A stretch of 19,317 bases of DNA from Hyphomicrobiaceae bacterium UBA2767. Lineage in GTDB: Bacteria; Pseudomonadota; Alphaproteobacteria; Rhizobiales; Methyloligellaceae. Of the stretch, positions 14,002 through 19,317 are shown piece after piece; the stretch's first letter is position 1, and every line of letters begins with the position of its first letter. The stretch spans positions 1 to 19,317 of the forward strand of contig DEIT01000190.1 of NCBI GenBank assembly GCA_002352635.1, given 5' to 3'. The notes below the pieces were generated by a model, which did no database searches, was not told where the DNA came from, and saw only the letters and a list, made by a program, of their open reading frames with translations. The position numbers and the translations under genes were made by a program.

Positions 14002-14829
14002 CTGAAGTGCTCCGTATTTGCGACCACACATTCAGAGGCGGTCGTTTTCGCTGGACCGGACATATAAGGGACAAGGCATGCCGGGTCGAGGGGATGGCTT
14101 GTGCGAATTATAAACCCGAAATCCATCTCGTGATCGGATTTCCCGTCGGACTTGTAGTGAACAAGGCAGCTGACTCCAACAGCATGAGAGTTTTGGTTGG
14201 TGTGCTCGATTCGGCATTTGCGCTGTTTTGATCGACTGGAAATGGCGATTCAGAAAAAGTGATTCGCCCCCATACGGCGCTGATTGCCTCAGTCCAAGTC
14301 CACTCAATGACTTTGCAGCCGGCTGCATCTGCGGTGTCATGGAAGTGCGTTCGCCTTGTCGAGCCTGGTGACCATCCTGCTTTCATCAGGCGCATTGCCG
14401 GCAAACAGATCAATCGTTCGGCGACGCTGTTGTTGTCTGGTTTTTCTATGGGTTCGATCCCAGGGCGACACCCCATGGACTAGCATTGCACGCGAGATCT
14501 GGTTGTTGGTCGCCCAGTCGTTCTCCCCCGTTGATCACTAGCGGATTGTTGAAGCAATACGTAACCCGATATCTCCGCAGGGGCTGTTTCACGCTGTCGT
14601 ATTTTGAGTTCTCACTGTCCCAAATGCCTATGGTGTTTGAACAGCGCTACGAGCTTTTCCGCTATTCCAACAGTAGCAATTCCATTCAGACAAATGGCTT
14701 AGACCTTTGGTATGTGAGACCTTGGACTTAAACCGATTTATGCATTGATTACAGTGTGTAAGCGCGTACTCTCCGCCCTGGAATAGGGCCGCAGCGCGGC
14801 CAAAGCAAAAAACCTGTGGGAGATTAAGA
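14002..14829. other. Long stretch without a convincing gene
   Basis: About 830 bp. The longest open frame (minus strand, 14476-14108, 122 codons) has no SD and no family resemblance I can name. A GGTTCGATCCC T-loop-like motif near 14451-14461 does not belong to a foldable tRNA. A GGCCGC-AGC-GCGGCC hairpin (14787-14801) lies in the leader of the small gene at 14830. Composition is lower in coding signal than its surroundings. It could be decayed genes or contain an unrecognised small RNA. Confidence 0.4.
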
Positions 14830-14916
14830 ATGTCAGCTTTTGTCAAAAAGAATACTTGGGTCATTCCGGCAATTGGGTTTGCGATATTGATTGCCGTTGG
14901 GATTGCTTTTTCCTAG
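14830..14916 (+). CDS. 28-aa single-pass membrane peptide
   Basis: MSAFVKKNTW then a hydrophobic helix VIPAIGFAILIAVGIAFS, stop TAG. The SD GGGAGA (14818-14823) is 6 nt upstream of the ATG, and a strong terminator follows 27 bp after the stop. It therefore looks like a real monocistronic small gene. Lys6-Lys7 before the helix suggest the N-terminus stays in the cytoplasm. No family recognised. Small single-helix proteins often modulate membrane enzymes or transporters, but no partner is evident here. Confidence 0.65.
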   Translation: MSAFVKKNTWVIPAIGFAILIAVGIAFS

Positions 14917-14943
14917 CGCGGCACAATTTGCTGAGACAAATTC

Positions 14944-14969
14944 AAGGGAGGCGTTAGCCTCCCTTTTTT
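14944..14969 (+). terminator. Rho-independent terminator after the 28-aa gene
   Basis: AAGGGAGGC-GTTA-GCCTCCCTT, a perfect 9-bp stem with a tetraloop, running into an uninterrupted T-tract (14964-14969). It ends transcription of the small membrane gene. Confidence 0.9.
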
Positions 14970-15062
14970 ATTCAGAAATGGATTGAGATGCGGTGGCAAA
15001 GCGGCCCGGCGCCGCATTGTGGGCGCATATGCGAATAATCGCCGAGCCGACAATTCAGATAC

Positions 15063-15233
15063 CTAAAGGCCTGTCGCGATGTTTCCGACAAACAGTACCA
15101 AATAGGCAATCAGAGCGAACCAAAGCTCATTGCCACTTACAATGGGTATGCCCGTAACGGAGCCAAGAACTGCAAGGATTGCCAAGACTACTGAAATGAT
15201 AAAAATCGGGGTAGTTGGTGCGCTGAGGTTCAT
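15063..15233 (-). CDS. Small two-helix membrane protein, 56 aa (paralogue of 15941-16126)
   Basis: Read on the minus strand from ATG 15233 with an excellent SD, GGAGG, 5 nt upstream. The sequence starts MNLSAPTTPIFIISVVLAIL, continues through AVLGSVTGIPIVSGNELWFA and ends LIAYLVLFVGNIATGL. Two transmembrane helices are predicted by eye with a short polar turn. The N-terminal NLSAPT and IISVVL pattern, and the W/A-rich second helix, match the 61-aa protein at 15941-16126 (NLTPPT, ISVILG). The two genes flank the SRPBCC gene. Family resembles small uncharacterised alphaproteobacterial membrane proteins. Function unknown. Confidence 0.8.
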   Translation of the reverse strand: MNLSAPTTPIFIISVVLAILAVLGSVTGIPIVSGNELWFALIAYLVLFVGNIATGL

Positions 15234-15314
15234 TGTCGCCTCCGTTTCGTTGACGTTGCGGAGTCTAGCCGTATTTTGTATTGGCAGAAAGCCGTAGATG
15301 AAGGAGTGGGGATA

Positions 15315-15845
15315 ATGCGCCCGTTGATCAGGCTTGCTTTGGGTACCGTATTGCTGGCGATCTTACTGGTTGCAGTTGCGTTTGCGTTGCCACAAGAGAT
15401 CACTGTTGCCCGTTCGAAGGTTATCAATGCGCCGGAGTCGGACGTGTTTCCTTTGGTGAACAGTCCGAAACGCTTCAATGAATGGTCTCCATGGGCTGCA
15501 CGAGACCCGGAAATGAAGTTCACGTTTTCAGGGCCGGCAGAGGGCAAGGGCGCTCGGATGGAATGGAGTAGCGATGAGTTCGAAACAGGATCACAGGAGA
15601 TACTGGAGAGCCGGCCCAACTCCCACGTGAAGGTAAAGCTCGACTTCGGCGATATGGGAAACGCAATCGCGACATATCAGCTGCGGCCAGACGGAGCAGG
15701 TACGAAGGTGGTTTGGTTGTTTGAGACGAACACCGGAAACAATCCGATTAAACGCTGGATGGGGCTTATGTTTGATCGTTGGATTGGCAAGGACTATGAG
15801 ATGGGCTTGGAAAAACTCAAGCAGGTTGCTGAGGCCGGACAGTAA
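15315..15845 (+). CDS. SRPBCC (polyketide cyclase/dehydrase-like) membrane-anchored protein, 176 aa
   Basis: The start is ATG 15315, with AAGGAG (15301-15306) 8 nt upstream. An earlier ATG at 15276 lacks an SD. Residues 3-25 are a hydrophobic helix (LIRLALGTVLLAILLVAVAFAL) that serves as anchor or signal. The rest is a START-like SRPBCC fold: VARSKVINAPESDVFPLVNS, FNEWSPWAARDPEMKFTFSG, MEWSSDEFETGSQEILESRP, TKVVWLFETNTGNNPIKRWM and a long C-terminal helix. Such domains bind hydrophobic ligands. No catalytic residues can be assigned. It lies between two paralogous small membrane protein genes on the other strand and shares a short divergent region with the first. Confidence 0.88.
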   Translation: MRPLIRLALGTVLLAILLVAVAFALPQEITVARSKVINAPESDVFPLVNSPKRFNEWSPWAARDPEMKFTFSGPAEGKGARMEWSSDEFETGSQEILESRPNSHVKVKLDFGDMGNAIATYQLRPDGAGTKVVWLFETNTGNNPIKRWMGLMFDRWIGKDYEMGLEKLKQVAEAGQ

Positions 15846-15940
15846 CGAACAGCTAACTGCGCCCCTCTCTATGACGAGCGGCCTCATAGCCAATTCATGC
15901 AACTCTGTGAGAGGACCCCTTGGGCAGCGCAGATGTCAGG

Positions 15941-16126
15941 CTAGACGCCTTTCATGCAAACACCGACCATCAGCACGGCCCAAGCTGCTGCCGCGACCCA
16001 AAAAGCAAGATTCATCGAGATGGTGGCAACGCCGAACACGTTGATGAAGTAGAGAACCAACGCGATAACACCCAGGATGACTGAAATGTTGAAGTTCATC
16101 TTGGTTGGCGGAGTGAGGTTGGCCAT
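15941..16126 (-). CDS. Small two-helix membrane protein, 61 aa (paralogue of 15063-15233)
   Basis: The start is ATG 16126, with GGGAGAG about 5 nt upstream. A frame 10 codons longer has no SD. MANLTPPTKMNFNISVILGV leads into two hydrophobic helices (VIALVLYFINVFGVATI and AFWVAAAAWAVLMVGVCM). It resembles the 56-aa protein at 15063-15233 in length, N-terminal NLxxPT and FxISVxL, and helix layout. That points to duplication either side of the SRPBCC gene. Function unknown. Confidence 0.85.
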   Translation of the reverse strand: MANLTPPTKMNFNISVILGVIALVLYFINVFGVATISMNLAFWVAAAAWAVLMVGVCMKGV

Positions 16127-16249
16127 TTTTCTCTCCCAATGTGATTCGCAATGCAAAATCGTACCATGCGATCAAACGGCGCCCAGTACGAATTGGAATT
16201 GGCAAGAAACCTTTGCGAGGGCAACTCTTGGTAGGCGATTGTTTTGGCG

Positions 16250-17128
16250 ATGGCGCAGAGCCCTGTAATTGAACAGTATTTTGTGTGCATCGGCGCACAG
16301 AAGGCGGGCACGACGTGGCTTGCCCGCGCCCTCGCTCGCCACGATGATGTGTTCGTTACGCCAGTCAAGGAGATCCACTATTTTGATCACATCGTCGGAT
16401 TGACCGAGCATTTGAGCGCGCGAAAAAGGCGCTCACGTTTTCGCAAGTATCACCAGCGCATGTGGACCCAGTTGCACAATTGGCGCGAACACCGGGCGCA
16501 GGCCGCCTGGTACCGCTCCTATATGAGAACCGATCTCGACGATGACTGGTACGCATCCCTGTTCGCACACCGCGACGGCAAAAAGGTTGCCGGCGAAATC
16601 ACGCCCGAATACGCGCTGATTGGTGAGCCCGGACTGAACCATCTGAAAAAACTGGCGCCCGATGCGCGGGTCATTTTCATCATGCGCAACCCGGTTTCCC
16701 GCGCGTGGTCGCAGCTGCTGCATCTGTGTCGCGCGCGAAAACAAAATGCCGATGCGTTGGTTACACCCCAATTTCTGGCCACAACCGAAGAAGAACGTTT
16801 CACGGCGCTGGCCGATTATGTCCGCGTCCTGGATGCACTTGAGGCGGTATTTTCGCCCGACCAGATCTATCTGGATTTCTATGAAGATATTCACGCAGAC
16901 CGTCCGGCAGCACTGGCGCGCATTTGCAGGTTTCTCGGTGTTGCGTCAGATGTGGGGCGCTTTGAAGGTCTTGAGGAACGTCATAATCAATCACAGCAGG
17001 CGCGCATGCCCGCAGATCTGCGTAAAGAACTGCGTCTGAAATATCGCTCCATGGTCCGTGAGATTGAGGCGCGGGTCGGGAGGGTACCCTCCGCCTGGCG
17101 GCGTGAGTTCAATCTTCCCCCAAAGTAA
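16250..17128 (+). CDS. Sulfotransferase family protein, 292 aa
   Basis: PAPS-dependent sulfotransferase fold. The 5'-phosphosulfate loop is CIGAQKAGTTWLARAL at about 13-28. The 3'-phosphate-binding motif is IFIMRNPVSRAWSQLLH at about 142-158, with Arg146 and Ser150. EIHYFDHIV after the first motif and the late FYEDIHADRPAALARICRFLGV segment are typical of the bacterial heparan-sulfate-sulfotransferase-like group. The acceptor (polysaccharide or small molecule) is unknown. ATG 16250 is used. TTG 16244, two codons earlier, is better spaced from an AGG (16233-16235), so it may be the true start. It is convergent with the VIT/VWA gene, 34 bp apart. A weak GCCGGA/TCCGGC stem (17133-17155) sits between them. 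Confidence 0.92.
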   Translation: MAQSPVIEQYFVCIGAQKAGTTWLARALARHDDVFVTPVKEIHYFDHIVGLTEHLSARKRRSRFRKYHQRMWTQLHNWREHRAQAAWYRSYMRTDLDDDWYASLFAHRDGKKVAGEITPEYALIGEPGLNHLKKLAPDARVIFIMRNPVSRAWSQLLHLCRARKQNADALVTPQFLATTEEERFTALADYVRVLDALEAVFSPDQIYLDFYEDIHADRPAALARICRFLGVASDVGRFEGLEERHNQSQQARMPADLRKELRLKYRSMVREIEARVGRVPSAWRREFNLPPK

Positions 17129-17162
17129 AACGGCCGGACTTTTGGTGCCTCCGGCGCCGATG

Positions 17163-19317
17163 CTAAAAGGCCTGGTTTTCACCCCGCCGCTTGCGGCTGG
17201 GTTCAACGGCGCGGCGTAGATGCCGCCAGAGCCCGAGTGTCAGCGCGCTCATCAACGCAAAGATCACCCCCATGACTGTTAGCGTCCAGGCGCGGCTGGA
17301 AGTTTCCTCATTTACGTCTCCCGGTTTTGCGCTTGCCTGATCGAACTTACTGCCATTTAGCGCAGCGATGGTCTGCGTATCAGGCTGGTTCGTTGACGCT
17401 TTGTCTGAAACCGCCTTGTCGGGCTGCGGCTTGAGTGCTGGCTGCGCATTTTCGGGAGCGGAAACCAATTTTGTTGGGCTGCCAAGACGCGTCTCGTTTG
17501 GATTTCCGGCAGCTGTTTGTCGGCTAACCATCCCATCATACACCCAGCCTGCGGGGAGGTTGATCGGCAGATCCTCGCTCGCAAGGGGCTGATCCTCAGG
17601 CCGCAGAGGAGTGACATCAAGCGTCACCAGGCTGGTCATGCGACTGACAAGGTCATGCTCGATCGCAACTGCCTCGATCGCCTTGTCGACATCGCTCGCC
17701 GATTGCCCGGAGTAACGGCGGGCCTCGAGCGAGGCGATTTTGTGGCGTGCCCAGTACTTGCCTACTCCGGTTGCCGTCTTCGCAGTTGCAAGGGACAGCG
17801 CCTGCGTCCAGGGCCTTCCAGACATTGTGCCTGAAATCTTCAGATCGCCCTTCAGTGCTGAAAGCCGTGCGGTGATCACAAGTGGATCGCCAAGGTAAAG
17901 GTCGGGGAGGGGGTTGGGCCACATATCCACACGCAATCCTGACGCCCACTCAAGCCGCAGGTCTGTGATGACAGGCCGCTCCAGTCGCCGGAACAAACCG
18001 TTCATGCGTTCGCGTATTTGGGACTGAGTTGAGATATGCAAAAAACTGCCACGCCCGATTTCCGCTGCGCGGCGCATCAGAAAGCTGTTTGGAGCCGAAC
18101 CGATGCCAACCGTGAAGACGCGCGAACGTCCGCGTTTTTGCGCCAGGATCGAAAAGAGTTTTCCTTCATCAGAAACAGCCCCGTCGGTAATCAGAACCAC
18201 CTGACGTACGCGGCGCTTGTCCTTCTGTCGCGGGTCGGCAAGGGCGGCAAGAAGGGCGGGCAGCATCCGCGTGCCGCCTCTGGCTTGGAGCTTTGAGACG
18301 AAATGGGTCGCGATGCCGACGCTTTCTTTTGTTACTGAAACCGGTTCCTGAAAGAGTTGCTCAAAAGAACTGTTGAACGGAATTACGTTGAAGCGATCTC
18401 CTGGACGGAGCCGTTGGAGCGCCAGTTTCAGGCTCTCGCGCGTCTGGCTGATTGGAGGGCCATTCATGGAACCGGACGTATCAACGACAAAAATTATTTC
18501 TCGGGAAACTGGCGCAAGTGCGGCTTCGTTCTTTGGTGGCATCAGCATCGCCGTGACATAACTATGTTCACCAGGGTCTTCCTGGTATGCGGCCGTGAAT
18601 GGCGAGGATGTACCTTTCGGTTTCCAGGCGAGTTCAAAATTCCGATCTGCCGGGACAAGACCTTGGTGCAGGGCGACTACTGCGGTCGCGTCGCCGGTCC
18701 GGCGCAGGGCAATTTCATGAGTGTCGCTTGTAACTTTTCCGAGTGGGAAGCCGGAATTGATCCGCACCTGTAGCGAAACGGAATTGACTTCTTCCCGCGC
18801 AGGATCACGCGCTGGCGGTTTTGGGAGATGGGCTTCGGTAGGTTCGTCGAGCGTCACCGGGCGAATTTCCGCCCTGGGCCCATGCCGGGTTGCGATCACG
18901 AGGGGAAAACGGAGGGAATAAGCATCTCCGTCTTTGTGCAGCGTCTCCTGATATTCGAATTTAATGGTGACTTCTTCGCCAGGACCAATGTTTGCAACTG
19001 AGGCGGCAAAGACGTTTGGCCGATGCGGAGTTAGAAGGTTTGCTTTCCGTCCAGCGATTCGTGCAGCCTCGTAGTATTGCCGGGCCTTTTCGTGCGAGGT
19101 GATTTCACTCTTTATGAAACGTCTGCCAATTCGCATGGAAAGGACATCGACCGCCGCATTTTCAGGTAGCGGAAATGCGTAGATGCCCTCGACCCACCCT
19201 TTTTGCGTGTTTTGGAAGCGCTGGGTGACGGTGGCGCGGGCCATGGGCCCGGTAATTGTGATGTCGACGTTTGTGTGGAGGCGTACCGCCGGTATTGTTG
19301 TTGCGTCACCGGCGCCG
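17163..19317 (-). CDS. VIT plus von Willebrand A domain membrane protein (5' end outside window)
   Basis: The minus-strand frame is open to the window edge, with at least 718 codons. Upstream of the Met at 19244 it still reads family sequence (VRLHTNVDITITGPMARATV), so the true start is outside. The VIT domain includes VTQRFQNTQKGWVEGIYAFP, then KARQYYEAARIAGRKANLL and FAASVANIGPGEEVTIKF. The VWA domain follows with MIDAS motif FVVDTSGSMNG (Asp255, Ser257, Ser259 counted from the Met at 19244), and later VVLITDGAVSDEGKLF. A low-complexity spacer precedes one C-terminal helix (LTVMGVIFALMSALTLGLW) and an Arg/Lys-rich tail, implying a C-terminal anchor with the domains outside the membrane. It resembles the marine proteobacterial sortase-target group, but I see no LPxTG-like motif before the helix. 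Confidence 0.93.
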   Translation of the reverse strand, partial: GAGDATTIPAVRLHTNVDITITGPMARATVTQRFQNTQKGWVEGIYAFPLPENAAVDVLSMRIGRRFIKSEITSHEKARQYYEAARIAGRKANLLTPHRPNVFAASVANIGPGEEVTIKFEYQETLHKDGDAYSLRFPLVIATRHGPRAEIRPVTLDEPTEAHLPKPPARDPAREEVNSVSLQVRINSGFPLGKVTSDTHEIALRRTGDATAVVALHQGLVPADRNFELAWKPKGTSSPFTAAYQEDPGEHSYVTAMLMPPKNEAALAPVSREIIFVVDTSGSMNGPPISQTRESLKLALQRLRPGDRFNVIPFNSSFEQLFQEPVSVTKESVGIATHFVSKLQARGGTRMLPALLAALADPRQKDKRRVRQVVLITDGAVSDEGKLFSILAQKRGRSRVFTVGIGSAPNSFLMRRAAEIGRGSFLHISTQSQIRERMNGLFRRLERPVITDLRLEWASGLRVDMWPNPLPDLYLGDPLVITARLSALKGDLKISGTMSGRPWTQALSLATAKTATGVGKYWARHKIASLEARRYSGQSASDVDKAIEAVAIEHDLVSRMTSLVTLDVTPLRPEDQPLASEDLPINLPAGWVYDGMVSRQTAAGNPNETRLGSPTKLVSAPENAQPALKPQPDKAVSDKASTNQPDTQTIAALNGSKFDQASAKPGDVNEETSSRAWTLTVMGVIFALMSALTLGLWRHLRRAVEPSRKRRGENQAF

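Noticed and set aside
14108..14476. 122-codon minus-strand frame with KPDNNSVAERL, vaguely like an integrase-core motif
   Set aside because: No SD, no catalytic DDE context and no other similarity to a transposase. Kept only as part of the gene-free stretch.
14440..14485. tRNA-like GGTTCGATCCC followed by ACACCCCA
   Set aside because: The T-stem does not pair properly and no matching 5' acceptor or anticodon arm is found in the 80 bases upstream.
17133..17155. Terminator between the sulfotransferase and the VIT/VWA gene
   Set aside because: The GCCGGA/TCCGGC stem is only 6 bp with an 11-nt loop and no T-run on either strand, too weak to list as a terminator.

Overview
The window looks like a chromosomal segment of an alphaproteobacterium, most likely of the Hyphomicrobiales/Rhizobiales type. 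The reasons are an UvrB with a long N-terminal extension, a TAXI-type TRAP transporter, a YtoQ protein, and GC-rich coding DNA with mostly Shine-Dalgarno (SD) starts. The genus is not resolved. Two genes are cut by the window edges: uvrB on the left (minus strand, C-terminus missing) and a VIT/VWA membrane protein on the right (minus strand, N-terminus missing).

Region 1 (1-2185) is uvrB. Region 2 (2186-4714) is the most interesting part. It is a 2.5-kb, visibly AT-richer islet bounded by a perfect 34-bp direct repeat, set in what was the divergent intergenic region between uvrB and a TRAP transporter. Its left third is a two-unit imperfect tandem repeat, and each unit carries the decayed 3' end of the same unidentified gene. 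Its right part is a tight three-gene operon of small winged-helix-like proteins. The third is fused to a HEPN-like domain with an R-x4-H motif (RNGCGH). An array of inverted ATAGC/GCTAT half-sites sits at the operon start. No integrase or transposase is inside. I propose it as a candidate uncharacterised defence or toxin/regulator islet.

Region 3 (4715-7672) is a decaying uptake/catabolic locus. The TAXI substrate-binding protein has lost the start codon of its signal peptide. The fused TRAP permease is cut roughly in half. Its end is joined tail-to-tail to a 3'-truncated cytosine-deaminase-like amidohydrolase that also has a nonsense codon. One deletion of about the missing halves would explain the junction near 6985-7000.

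Region 4 (7673-11246) holds intact housekeeping or accessory enzymes: a D-2-hydroxyacid dehydrogenase, a zinc nucleoside deaminase overlapping a small hypothetical gene, a DUF2461/TIGR02453 protein, and a coupled TTG-start hypothetical gene.

Region 5 (11261-14001) is an envelope/stress-type regulatory locus. An ECF sigma factor and its membrane anti-sigma factor overlap by 4 bp. They are divergent from an exported Cys-rich TPR protein with its own terminator. A YtoQ-family gene follows.

Region 6 (14002-16126) is about 830 bp without a convincing gene, then very small genes. These are a 28-aa single-helix membrane peptide with a strong terminator, and two paralogous 56- and 61-aa membrane proteins on the minus strand either side of a membrane-anchored SRPBCC protein.

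Region 7 (16250-19317) is a sulfotransferase convergent with the VIT/VWA protein.
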